Below, in pieces: positions 9,145 to 17,773 of a stretch of DNA of 64,000 nt (its first letter is position 1; each line of letters opens with the position of its first letter). This stretch comes from an uncultured Bacilli bacterium (GTDB lineage Bacteria; Bacillota_I; Bacilli_A; RFN20; CAG-826). The notes under the pieces are model-generated. The model saw nothing but the letters and a program-made list of their open reading frames with translations. It searched no databases and was not told the origin of the DNA. The stretch spans positions 42,134 to 106,133 of the forward strand of contig CAKPNG010000002.1 in NCBI GenBank assembly GCA_934168325.1, given 5' to 3'. Both the position numbers and the translations under genes were made by a program.

Positions 9145-9158
9145 TGTAAGCGCTTACA
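9145..9158. promoter_or_regulatory. cre site (CcpA operator)
   Basis: TGTAAGCGCTTACA is a perfect 14-bp palindrome matching the catabolite-responsive element consensus TGWAANCGNTWNCA. It lies between the divergent aldolase and transporter units, 8 bp upstream of the transporter promoter -35, a position suited to either activation or repression by CcpA. Confidence 0.85.
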
Positions 9159-9166
9159 AAAAAATA

Positions 9167-9195
9167 TTGTTTCTTAAAAATTTTTGTTGCATAAT
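9167..9195 (+). promoter_or_regulatory. Promoter of the ABC transporter operon
   Basis: TTGTTT (9167-9172), 17-bp spacer, CATAAT (9190-9195). It lies about 35 bp before the start codon at 9230, which has a strong GGGAGGA SD site. Confidence 0.6.
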
Positions 9196-9229
9196 AGTAG
9201 TGTCAAAAACCACTTAGGGAGGAAATAAA

Positions 9230-10570
9230 ATGAATAAGACAAAAATAATGTGCCTATCTCTTGCTGCAGTAGCTATGATGTCATTATCAGCATTAGCATC
9301 TTGTGGTGGAAATGGTAAAATTCCAACAGCTAAAATTGTTGCTGAAGCTCAACAAATGGATTTAGCAGATCTTGAAGCAAAGGCTGAAGCCGAAATGAAA
9401 GCATCAAACGATACTTTCAAAATCGTCGCTTTAACTTCTACAATGAGTGCTGCTTATAAAGAATTCCAAAAGAAATATACTTGGTTAACAGATGATAAAG
9501 TAAATTGTAATAACAGCTATAAAGATGCTGCTTTATTAACAGCTTTAGAAACAGCAGATAGTAATTATTTCGCTGATTTTGCTTTAATTCAAGATGCTAG
9601 ATCATTAGCAGATTTAATTGAAAGCGGCATTACTCATAATTACGTTCCAAAAGATTGGAAAGAATTAGGTTTAGCTGAAGAAGATACTTTACCACTTAAA
9701 GGTATTCACTTTAATAAAGTATTCTTTGTTAATAATACTTCTAAGTTATATACTGATCATAAATTTAATAATGTTTGGCAATTAGCTGGCAAAGCTAGTG
9801 ATGAAGGTCACTTAGATAACTTCAGCTTCCAAAACCCAGTTACTGAACAAATTAACTTATCATTCTTATTAAGTTTAATGTCAGAAAAGAACGCTCCAAT
9901 GTTAAAAACTGCTTATAAAGATTATTATAAGAAAGATTGGACAGCTAGTAAGGAATACGATAATATCGGTAAACAATTTGTTTATGAATTAATGGCAAAT
10001 GTTAAAGTTTGGCATGGTTCTGATGGAACAGCTATGAAATCTACTCAATACCAAGAAGATATCGCTAAAGAAGAAAAAGAAGGTATTGATCCATTTGTTT
10101 ATTATGGCGCTTTTGCTAAAATGAAAGATGCTGCTAAGATTGAAACAAAAGTTACTGGTGAAGATGGTAAAGAAACTACAGTTAAAGGCTTACCAATGAA
10201 AACAGTCGGCTGGGACTTAGAATTAAGTGGATTCAATAGTTTCATGTATACTATGTATTCTCAAGTTGTAAATAACGCAAAACATCCATATACTGCTTGT
10301 TTATTCGCAAGATTTGTCGTTACTCCAGATTGTTATAAAGCAATGTGTTACAATAGTTTAACACCTAATAGTAAGGGTGAAAAATCCAACATGTATGGTT
10401 ATTACTATCCATGTACTAATAAAGATGGTGTTGGCTACAACGATTTAGATTGGAGTAGAGATAAATGGTATCAAAAATCTGTCATGGAAGATTATAACTA
10501 CTTAAAAGATGTTAAATCATCAACCATTGAAGATTTAAGAACATACGTTAACGGTCTATCTAGTAAATAA
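9230..10570 (+). CDS. ABC transporter solute-binding lipoprotein
   Basis: A 446-residue extracellular solute-binding protein. The signal peptide ends in a lipobox (LSALASC, Cys25), so the mature protein is anchored outside the membrane. The body has the size and composition of family 1-type binding proteins that partner Fbp/Pot-like permeases, with a recognisable interdomain part, but no motif fixes the ligand. It is the first gene of a unit with a double permease and an ATPase, followed by RDD, phosphatase and RpiR genes. A strong hairpin with a T tract follows its stop, so it is probably made in excess of the membrane parts, as is usual for binding proteins. It is the only part of the operon in a better-expressed codon style (many AAA, GCT, GAA). 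Confidence 0.85.
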   Translation: MNKTKIMCLSLAAVAMMSLSALASCGGNGKIPTAKIVAEAQQMDLADLEAKAEAEMKASNDTFKIVALTSTMSAAYKEFQKKYTWLTDDKVNCNNSYKDAALLTALETADSNYFADFALIQDARSLADLIESGITHNYVPKDWKELGLAEEDTLPLKGIHFNKVFFVNNTSKLYTDHKFNNVWQLAGKASDEGHLDNFSFQNPVTEQINLSFLLSLMSEKNAPMLKTAYKDYYKKDWTASKEYDNIGKQFVYELMANVKVWHGSDGTAMKSTQYQEDIAKEEKEGIDPFVYYGAFAKMKDAAKIETKVTGEDGKETTVKGLPMKTVGWDLELSGFNSFMYTMYSQVVNNAKHPYTACLFARFVVTPDCYKAMCYNSLTPNSKGEKSNMYGYYYPCTNKDGVGYNDLDWSRDKWYQKSVMEDYNYLKDVKSSTIEDLRTYVNGLSSK

Positions 10571-10591
10571 TTTAAATAATAAATTAAAACT

Positions 10592-10621
10592 GGAGGGAGA
10601 GTTATTCTCCCTCCTTGTTTT
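10592..10621 (+). terminator. Attenuating hairpin between binding-protein and permease genes
   Basis: A 9-bp perfect stem, GGAGGGAGA with TCTCCCTCC, loop GTTAT, followed by TTGTTTTT. It probably terminates part of the transcripts or protects the upstream mRNA end, setting binding protein above permease. Confidence 0.75.
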
Positions 10622-10632
10622 TGGAGGTATCA

Positions 10633-12597
10633 ATGATTCAAAAAATGAAGTCATCATGGTCTAACTTTATTGATAACACTAAAGATAGATTCAATCGATT
10701 TGTAAATTATTTTAAAACTTTTACTTGGAAGAAGTTTTGGAATAATCTAAAAACCTATTTTTCAAATCCTGCCAACATCATTGTTATTTTATTTGCAATT
10801 ATTTTAATTGCTGGTGTTGTTTACCCTCTTATTAGATTAATTTTAGATTCATTTACAGTTCAAACTTTAAAAGAAGCTAAATCTATAAATGAAAACTGGA
10901 ATTTATCTTTAAAGAAAGGTGATTTAACTTGGGCATTATGGCCACAAGTTCTTTTTAATCCAAGAAATATGCAAATTTCGGTCACTAATTTCTGGAAACC
11001 ACTTGGTTTATCAACGTTAATGGCCTTATTAGCTTGTTTTATTGCTGTTGTTGGAGGAGGTATTTTGGCCTTCTTTATTACAAGAACTAACTTACCTTGT
11101 AAAAAATATATCTCAACAGTATTTATTTTCCCTTACATTATGCCTTCTTGGTCTATTGCAATGTTCTGGGAAAATTTCTTTAAAAATAGTGCTTTATCTG
11201 CTTGTAACTTCCAAACCGGAATGTTAGAAGCTATTACAGGACTTCAAGCACCTGTTAATTTTGTTTATGGTTTAGTACCTTGTGCATTAGTTTTAGGTAT
11301 TCACTATGCTCCTTTTGCTTATATTTTAATTGGTGGTATTTTAAGAAATATGGATGCAAACTTAGAAGAAGCTGCAACTATTTTAAAATCTACTAGATTA
11401 AAAACTATTTGGAGAATTACTTTACCTATCGTAGCTCCTGCTCTTATTTCTACAATTTTACTTGTTTTCTCAAGTTCAATTTCTAGTTATACAGTTCCTG
11501 CATTCTTAAATAAAAACAATTCATTTAACGCAATTTCTATTCAAATGAGAAGTTTATTAATGCTTGGTGATACTAAAGGTCAAGGTTACGTTATTGCTGT
11601 TGTTCTTCTTTTATTTAGTATTATTATTCTTACAATTAATAATAAATTTACAAGTTCAAGAAAGAGCTTTACTACCGTTAGTGGTAAATCAGGACAAATT
11701 AGTAAAATTCAACTTGGTAAAGGTAAAAATAAATGGGTCAAATGGGTCATTGCTGTATTAATTATCATTGTTGTTAGTTTCTTTGCAGTTTTCCCTTTAA
11801 TTTCATTTGCTTTAGAAAGTTTAGAAGAAATTCCTGGAGATCTTACTACATTAACTTTCAAATATTGGATTACAAATACTGATTTAGACTTAAGAATTAG
11901 TAATCAAGGTCAATCCTCTAAAGGTATTTTCTTAAATACAACTATTTGGAGTTCTTTAGGTAGATCGTTTATAGTTGCTGCTTGCGTATCTTTAATTGCT
12001 GGTACATTTGGTATATTAATTGGTTATGGTGTAGCTAAAAAACGTTATAGTAAATTAGCTAAATTCGTTTCTAATTGTGCTTTCTTACCTTATTTAATTC
12101 CAGCTCTTAGCTTTGGTGCTGTCTTCTTCTCATTATCTTACACTCCTGGATTCCAATGGATGAATTATAATGCTGCTGGAGAAACTGCCGCTGTTATTGC
12201 TTGTATACTTTGTGGTGGTATTAAATTCTTACCATTTGCAAGTCGTAGTGGAACTAACGCTATGCTTCAACTTAGTGGTGAAATCGAAGAAGCTGCTATT
12301 ATTGTTAATGTTCCTTGGTGGAAGAGAATGACCAAAGTTATTTTCCCAATTCAAAAATCAAGCTTCATATCTTGTTATTTATTACCATTTATTTCAGGTA
12401 TGAGAGAATTAACATTATTCACGTTACTTACTAGTAGTTTCACTTTAATTACTAATACATTACAATATTTTGAATTATACGGATTAAATCAATTAAGTAA
12501 CGCTATTAACTTATTAATCGTTTTATTTGTTATTTTAGTAAATCTTTTAGTTAATAAATTAACTGGCGCATCAATTGATAAAGGAATAGGAGGCTAA
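10633..12597 (+). CDS. ABC transporter permease, two permease domains fused (FbpB/AfuB-like)
   Basis: A 654-residue inner-membrane protein with about 12 membrane segments, made of two consecutive binding-protein-dependent transport domains. Each has an EAA-type loop contacting the ATPase: NLEEAATILKSTRLKTIWRITLP in the first half (quoted in part by its core EEAATILKS) and EIEEAAIIVNVPWWKRM in the second. The start at 10633 is chosen because GGAGG lies 5 bases upstream. An earlier in-frame ATG at 10615 lies inside the terminator tail. Fused permeases of this size occur in ferric-ion, 2-aminoethylphosphonate and related organophosphate importers. The ligand is not shown by sequence. Four bases separate it from the ATPase gene. 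Confidence 0.88.
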   Translation: MIQKMKSSWSNFIDNTKDRFNRFVNYFKTFTWKKFWNNLKTYFSNPANIIVILFAIILIAGVVYPLIRLILDSFTVQTLKEAKSINENWNLSLKKGDLTWALWPQVLFNPRNMQISVTNFWKPLGLSTLMALLACFIAVVGGGILAFFITRTNLPCKKYISTVFIFPYIMPSWSIAMFWENFFKNSALSACNFQTGMLEAITGLQAPVNFVYGLVPCALVLGIHYAPFAYILIGGILRNMDANLEEAATILKSTRLKTIWRITLPIVAPALISTILLVFSSSISSYTVPAFLNKNNSFNAISIQMRSLLMLGDTKGQGYVIAVVLLLFSIIILTINNKFTSSRKSFTTVSGKSGQISKIQLGKGKNKWVKWVIAVLIIIVVSFFAVFPLISFALESLEEIPGDLTTLTFKYWITNTDLDLRISNQGQSSKGIFLNTTIWSSLGRSFIVAACVSLIAGTFGILIGYGVAKKRYSKLAKFVSNCAFLPYLIPALSFGAVFFSLSYTPGFQWMNYNAAGETAAVIACILCGGIKFLPFASRSGTNAMLQLSGEIEEAAIIVNVPWWKRMTKVIFPIQKSSFISCYLLPFISGMRELTLFTLLTSSFTLITNTLQYFELYGLNQLSNAINLLIVLFVILVNLLVNKLTGASIDKGIGG

Positions 12598-12601
12598 AAA
12601 T

Positions 12602-13732
12602 ATGCCAAGAATAGAATTAATAAATGTTACAAAAAGATGGGGTAAAACTGTCGCTGTTGATAACTTAAATATGGTAATTGAAGATCGTGATTTTATCACT
12701 CTTCTTGGACCTAGTGGATGTGGTAAAACTACCACTTTAAGAATGATTGCAGGACTTGAAACTCCTACTACTGGAAAAATTATTATTGGTGATAAAGTAG
12801 TTTTTGATAGTGAAAATGGTATTAATATTTCACCTGCTAAGCGTGATATTGGATTCCTTTTCCAAAACTATGCTTTATGGCCACATATGACAGTTTATAA
12901 AAATATTGCTTTCGGATTAGAAAATTTAAAATGGAAGAAAGAAGATATTAAAAATCGTGTCGCTGAAGTTATGAAGACTCTTAAAATTGAAGAGTATGCT
13001 GATAGATATCCAAGTGAACTTAGTGGTGGTCAACAACAACGTGTTGCTATTGCTAGAACTCTTGCTCCTTCTCCTAAAGTTTTATTCATGGACGAACCTT
13101 TAAGTAACCTTGATGCTAAACTTAGAGGTGAAATGAGAACTGAGTTAAAACGTTTACATAGTGATACTAATTCAACTTTCGTTTACGTTACTCATGATCA
13201 ATTAGAAGCTATGACTTTAGCTACTAAGATTTGTTTAATTAATAATGGTGTTTTACAACAATATGAACCTCCATTAAAGGTTTATAGTACACCTAATAAC
13301 TTATTTGTTGCTGATTTCGTTGGTAATCCTACCATGAACTTTATTCCAGCTACAATTACTAAAGTTGAGCCTAAGACATTTGCTGTTAATTTCTTTGGAG
13401 TTAATGCTACATTTAAATCAGAAGAAGATTTTGAATTACCTAATACTGATGAAAATAATGTAGAGAATGTTGTTATAGGTATTAGACCTGAGTTCTTAAA
13501 AATATCTGAAAATGGTAAAATTACAGGTACAGCTTATTCTACTTTACCTTCAGGTATGGAAACTGTTGTTAAAATCAATTTAAATGGTGATATTTTATCT
13601 GCTGTTCAATTTGGTTTAATCGACTACGCAACTGACGCTGTTATCAATTTTGATGTTACTGGTAAACATATTTTAATTTTTGATCAAACTAGTACAAATA
13701 GACTCGGAATTGGAGAACTTATAGTTAAATAG
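12602..13732 (+). CDS. ABC transporter ATP-binding protein (FbpC/PotA-like)
   Basis: A 376-residue cytosolic ATPase that powers the adjoining permease. Walker A is GPSGCGKTT, the Q-loop is NYALWPHM, the signature is LSGGQQQR, Walker B is VLFMDEP, and the H-loop His is in YVTHDQ. After about residue 240 comes a C-terminal OB-type (TOBE) domain of about 130 residues, typical of the CUT1/Fbp/Pot class and often a regulatory or ligand-sensing part. It starts 4 bases after the permease stop and is followed within 7 bases by the RDD gene, so all are one transcription unit. Confidence 0.93.
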   Translation: MPRIELINVTKRWGKTVAVDNLNMVIEDRDFITLLGPSGCGKTTTLRMIAGLETPTTGKIIIGDKVVFDSENGINISPAKRDIGFLFQNYALWPHMTVYKNIAFGLENLKWKKEDIKNRVAEVMKTLKIEEYADRYPSELSGGQQQRVAIARTLAPSPKVLFMDEPLSNLDAKLRGEMRTELKRLHSDTNSTFVYVTHDQLEAMTLATKICLINNGVLQQYEPPLKVYSTPNNLFVADFVGNPTMNFIPATITKVEPKTFAVNFFGVNATFKSEEDFELPNTDENNVENVVIGIRPEFLKISENGKITGTAYSTLPSGMETVVKINLNGDILSAVQFGLIDYATDAVINFDVTGKHILIFDQTSTNRLGIGELIVK

Positions 13733-13739
13733 TTAGTTT

Positions 13740-14666
13740 ATGAAAGATCTAGCTTCTTCTACTATTAATAATAGCGAAAACAATGATACAAAGTATTCTT
13801 TACCTAAGCCTTTACTTTTTAAAAGAATGCTTGCTGGTTTATTAGATTTATTATTTTTTGTTATCTTATTTATAGGGCTTGAAGCTGGATCTTTTTTTAC
13901 TGTTTTTAAATCATTAGGATATCAAGATATGATTTATAATGTACAAAAGCTACATGCTGATTGTGCTTTATATGTATTAAAAGAAAATGAAGGTTATAAA
14001 TCATATCTTGATATATATAACGAGGACCTAACTCCCGAAGAGAATTTAGATGTACCAATTACTAAATATTATACATTTGATTCTAGAGCAATTAGTGATA
14101 ATAAATTAATTGAATATAATAATATTAAATTATCTTCTGGATATTATGAATTAGATGAAACCACTAATCAAATAGTTAGAAAATCTACTACTTCTAATAT
14201 TGTTGCTAAGGAATTTTTAACAACTGAGTTTAAAAAAGCTATAAATTATTTTGAAAATAGTCCTCAATATATTCATGATGTAAATACTTCACATAATATA
14301 ATGTTATATGGTTCTCTTATTATATTAATAATAAGTTCGTTAATAATTTATTTATTACCTACTTTATTTTTATATCATGTTACATTTGGTCAAATGATAT
14401 TTAAAATGGGTTTAGCTAATTCTGATACTAATAAATTAGCAGGTTATAAAGAAGTATTTATTAGATTTTTAGTATTTACTTTAATTAATATTCTTTGTCC
14501 ATTTTTATTATTTCTTAAAATAAAATATATCTTTTTTATACCAATATTGATTACTACTTTTATGATGACTTGGATGAAAAATAATTTAACAATTCATGAT
14601 TATATATCACATACTTATATAGTAGAAAAATACACTCTTCATAAGGAAAATAAAAATGAAGAGTAA
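13740..14666 (+). CDS. RDD-family membrane protein
   Basis: A 308-residue membrane protein. The N-terminal RDD-type block (KRMLAGLLDLLFF, Arg and Asp in the first membrane segment) is followed by an extended extracytoplasmic insert of about 130 residues and then three further membrane segments, including the usual GQMIFKMGL motif after the second segment. RDD proteins are of mostly unknown function; some affect cation or solute transport. The large insert is unusual for the family. It is co-transcribed between the transporter ATPase and the phosphatase gene, whose start it overlaps by 11 bp. Confidence 0.8.
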   Translation: MKDLASSTINNSENNDTKYSLPKPLLFKRMLAGLLDLLFFVILFIGLEAGSFFTVFKSLGYQDMIYNVQKLHADCALYVLKENEGYKSYLDIYNEDLTPEENLDVPITKYYTFDSRAISDNKLIEYNNIKLSSGYYELDETTNQIVRKSTTSNIVAKEFLTTEFKKAINYFENSPQYIHDVNTSHNIMLYGSLIILIISSLIIYLLPTLFLYHVTFGQMIFKMGLANSDTNKLAGYKEVFIRFLVFTLINILCPFLLFLKIKYIFFIPILITTFMMTWMKNNLTIHDYISHTYIVEKYTLHKENKNEE

Positions 14667-15423
14667 TAATACAAGTCAGTTTTTAGATTTCAAAACTGTA
14701 AAAAATATCCGAGATCTAGGGGGTATTCGAACTAAAAACGGTAGTTTTATAAAATATAAATGTCTTTTAAGAAGTGCTGATTTAAGTAATTTATCTATTG
14801 AAGAATTAAATAGATTAAAGACTGAATATAACTTAAAGACAGTTATTGATTTTAGAAGTAGCCATTCTTATTTTAAGAAAAAAGATAAGCTTGATGAAAG
14901 TATAACTTTTAAGCATTATTTTGTTTTAGATTATTTAGAAAAGAATCAATTTACAACGGATTTTGGTTATCCTTATGATAGATTCTTTATGAAAATTTAT
15001 GAAGATTTTGCTACTAAAAAGAAATCTTTTAAAGCTTATAGAGGTTTCTTTGATTACTTATTAGCTAATGATGATGGTGCTATTTTATGGCACTGCACCA
15101 GTGGAAAAGACCGTACTGGAATAGCGACTATTTTATTATTAAAAATATTAGGTTGTGATGATGAAACTTTATATGCCGAGCATGAAAAAACAAATGAATT
15201 TGCAATCACAGAGTTAAATAATTACTTAAATTCTCACCCTAATACAAATGTCATTGAAAGAAATTATAGAGAATGCCAATTTATAGCAAAAAGAGCATTT
15301 CTTGAACATTTCTTTGATGTAGTAAATAAAAAATATGGTGGACTAGATAACTTTATATCTAATACAATAGGAGTTACAGATAAAGAAAGAAATATCTTAA
15401 AGAAAAGATATTTATCTAAATAA
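14656..15423 (+). CDS. Protein tyrosine phosphatase-like enzyme (Y_phosphatase3 type)
   Basis: A 255-residue cytosolic phosphatase with the Cys-based signature HCTSGKDRTG (Cys nucleophile, CX5R loop), an N-terminal NIRDLGG block and LLRSADLS, all typical of the bacterial tyrosine/phosphoinositide phosphatase family (PF13350). Members dephosphorylate phosphotyrosine, phosphoinositides or small organophosphates. Its place inside a transporter operon with an RpiR regulator suggests a small imported phosphoester as substrate rather than protein phosphotyrosine, but this is inference. AAGGAA lies before the ATG. The start overlaps the RDD gene by 11 bp. Confidence 0.88.
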   Translation: MKSNNTSQFLDFKTVKNIRDLGGIRTKNGSFIKYKCLLRSADLSNLSIEELNRLKTEYNLKTVIDFRSSHSYFKKKDKLDESITFKHYFVLDYLEKNQFTTDFGYPYDRFFMKIYEDFATKKKSFKAYRGFFDYLLANDDGAILWHCTSGKDRTGIATILLLKILGCDDETLYAEHEKTNEFAITELNNYLNSHPNTNVIERNYRECQFIAKRAFLEHFFDVVNKKYGGLDNFISNTIGVTDKERNILKKRYLSK

Positions 15424-15440
15424 TAGGGAGATATATCTAT

Positions 15441-16280
15441 ATGGATAATTGCATAATAAGAATCAATGAAACAATGGATACATTGTCAAAGCAAGAACAA
15501 AAAGTTGCAAATTATGTTTTAAAGCATACATTTGAAACTGCAGAAATGACAGTTGCAGAATTATCAAAGAAATGTAAATGTTCTACTGCTACTATTATGA
15601 GATTTTGTTACGCTTTAAAATATGATGGATATAGAGATTTTATTAAAGCTTTATATAGCGATGTTGCTAATAATTTAAAAAGTGAAGAAAGAATTTATGA
15701 TATAGATAATGATAATATCTCTAATATGTCTGTTAGTTCTACTATCTATACTATATGTAAATTAAATATCGAATCTTTAAATAATACACTTAAAATATTA
15801 AATGCTGATGAAATTGAAAAAGCTATTAATCTTATTGATAAAGCTAATAAAATAGGTATATTTTCTTTAAGTGGATCTGCTGTTGTTGGTGATGATGCAA
15901 TGTTTAAATTCCAAAGATTAGCAATTAATACTCAAGCTTATAAAGATGCTCACTCTCAAATATTAGCAGCTAGTATTATGACTAGTAAAGATGTAGCTCT
16001 TATTATTTCTTATACTGGTGAAACTATTGAATTAATTGAAGTTGCTAATATGCTTAAAGAAAGAAATGTTCCTATTATTGCTATTTCTAAATATGGTGAT
16101 AATCCTTTATCTAAAGTTGCTTCTATAAATCTTCACCATTCTTCAATTGGAAAAGGATTAAGAACTTATTCAACTAGATCAAGAATAGTTCAACAAAATA
16201 TTATTGATATATTATTTGTTGGCTTATCTCAAATAAGAAAAGATAAATTAAAATTATATTATAAATTATTTAGTAAATAG
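15441..16280 (+). CDS. RpiR/MurR-family transcriptional regulator with SIS domain
   Basis: A 279-residue DNA-binding regulator. The N-terminal HTH_6 domain (about residues 1-77) includes TVAELSKKCKCSTATIMRFC, and a SIS sugar-phosphate isomerase-fold domain (about residues 110-250) includes IGIFSLSGSAVV and ALIISYTGET. RpiR proteins sense phosphosugars and control the genes beside them. As the last gene of the transporter operon (17 bp after the phosphatase, SD GGGAGA) it probably regulates the operon from the 9100-9200 region. A terminator follows directly. Confidence 0.92.
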   Translation: MDNCIIRINETMDTLSKQEQKVANYVLKHTFETAEMTVAELSKKCKCSTATIMRFCYALKYDGYRDFIKALYSDVANNLKSEERIYDIDNDNISNMSVSSTIYTICKLNIESLNNTLKILNADEIEKAINLIDKANKIGIFSLSGSAVVGDDAMFKFQRLAINTQAYKDAHSQILAASIMTSKDVALIISYTGETIELIEVANMLKERNVPIIAISKYGDNPLSKVASINLHHSSIGKGLRTYSTRSRIVQQNIIDILFVGLSQIRKDKLKLYYKLFSK

Positions 16281-16294
16281 ATTATAAAAGATTA

Positions 16295-16322
16295 AATCAT
16301 GACTAATTGTCGTGATTTTTAC
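16295..16322 (+). terminator. Terminator of the transporter-rpiR operon
   Basis: AATCATGAC pairs with GTCGTGATT (one G-U), loop TAATT, then a short T run. It closes the unit beginning at 9230. Confidence 0.75.
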
Positions 16323-16343
16323 TTATTCTTCTTGATTAAATAT

Positions 16344-17573
16344 TTATGATAATAACCAATCAATTATATTTATAGATTTAATACCATCATAAGAATTAAT
16401 AAAATTCCTATCTAATGATAATACTATTTTTTCATAATTATCTTTAATCATTAAAAGTGGTTTTAACTCACGTTTTCTAGTTTCTAAAGATAACATAGTT
16501 TCTGTAACTTGAATATATATTTTTTCATTAGGTTTTTCAGCAATGAAATCAATTTCTACTTCGCCTATTTTTCCAATATAAACTCGATAATCCCTTCTAA
16601 GTAACTCTAAAAATACAATATTTTCTAAAATATGTCCACGATCAGCATCTCTATATCCTAACAACATATTACGAAAACCAATATCAATAATATAATTTTT
16701 TTCTAATGTTTTAAGTAATTGTTTTCCTTTAATATCATATCTACCAACAGCATAAAAAACGAAAGCATTATGTAACATTTGTATGTATTTATCGACAGTT
16801 TTACCTGCCATTTTCTTTTCTTTTTTATCACTAATATCACCTTCATAAGTTAAGGTATTTCCTATATTATTTGGAGAAGTAATACTTCCTATATTTGAAC
16901 AAAGAAATAATACAACCTTATGTAATATTGATTGATCTATTTGGTTATTTCTTTGCATAATATCTTTTAAAACTACAGTTGAATATATTCCTTCAAGAGC
17001 TTGATTACATCTATTTTCATTAAATTTATATTCTTTTAAAATAGGCATTCCTCCAAATTGTAAATACCTTTGAAATTTATCTTCAATAGTCATAGGATTA
17101 TCAAAATTATAAAAATTTAAAAATTCTTTAAAAGATAATGGTAAGATGCGTATTTCTACATATCTTCCAGATAAAAGTGTAGAAAATTCTGTAGATAATA
17201 AATACGCATTTGATCCTGTTATATAAATATCAACATCAAAATCAAGTCTAAAAGACTCTATAGCTTTTTCCCAATGTTCTATAACTTGTAGTTCATCAAA
17301 TAATAAATAAGTTTTACCTTTATTTGTAATCAAATTACTTACGTAATCATAAAATTCTATATAATTAGAAATATTACGATAACGAAGTGATTCTAAATTC
17401 ATGTGAATTATATTTTCTTCCAAAACTTTATTTTCTAAAAGATATTGATGAAATAAATCTAATAAAGAAGATTTTCCACATCTACGAATTCCAGTAATTA
17501 TTTTTACTAAATCAACATCTTTATTTTCAATAAGTTGTTTTAAATATTCAGGTCGATTTATTAACTTATTCAT
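16344..17573 (-). CDS. AAA ATPase with C-terminal DUF4143 (AAA_14 family), copy 1
   Basis: A 409-residue protein. The N-terminal ATPase has Walker A ITGIRRCGKSSLL and Walker B TYLLFDELQ, a sensor-like YITGSNAYLLS and the LSGRYVEIRILPLSFKEFL block typical of AAA_14. The C-terminal DUF4143 domain ends in a PD-(D/E)XK-like core (VEIDFIAEKP followed by IYIQVTE). Such ATPases are common, often multicopy, in gut bacteria, and their role is unknown. It stands alone between a terminator and the ABC exporter. Two 26-bp dyad-symmetric direct repeats lie upstream (17633-17698). Copies 2 and 3 are at 56068 and 62575, each also next to inverted repeats. Confidence 0.85.
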   Translation of the reverse strand: MNKLINRPEYLKQLIENKDVDLVKIITGIRRCGKSSLLDLFHQYLLENKVLEENIIHMNLESLRYRNISNYIEFYDYVSNLITNKGKTYLLFDELQVIEHWEKAIESFRLDFDVDIYITGSNAYLLSTEFSTLLSGRYVEIRILPLSFKEFLNFYNFDNPMTIEDKFQRYLQFGGMPILKEYKFNENRCNQALEGIYSTVVLKDIMQRNNQIDQSILHKVVLFLCSNIGSITSPNNIGNTLTYEGDISDKKEKKMAGKTVDKYIQMLHNAFVFYAVGRYDIKGKQLLKTLEKNYIIDIGFRNMLLGYRDADRGHILENIVFLELLRRDYRVYIGKIGEVEIDFIAEKPNEKIYIQVTETMLSLETRKRELKPLLMIKDNYEKIVLSLDRNFINSYDGIKSINIIDWLLS

Positions 17574-17632
17574 ACTTATTTAACTCCCATTAAATTAATT
17601 TAAATATATATTTAAATCTATTAAAAGTCAAT

Positions 17633-17698
17633 AGTTTCTAACTTTAAAGTCCAAAACTCTCTAAAATTATAAAGTTTCTAACTTCAAAGTCTGAAACT
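17633..17698 (-). repeat. Two direct copies of a 26-bp dyad-symmetric motif upstream of ATPase copy 1
   Basis: Copies at 17633-17658 and 17673-17698 match at 23 of 26 bases and are spaced 40 bp apart. The second has arms AGTTTC/GAAACT around a central near-palindrome ACTTCAAAGT. Both lie 60-125 bp before the ATPase start, a place suited to an operator or a recognition site for the encoded protein. Confidence 0.65.
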
Positions 17699-17773
17699 TT
17701 TAGGTTTTTATTATTATTTTATATAATAAAAAAGATCCAAAGATCCTTTTTAATAATTAAAATTAATTAAATA

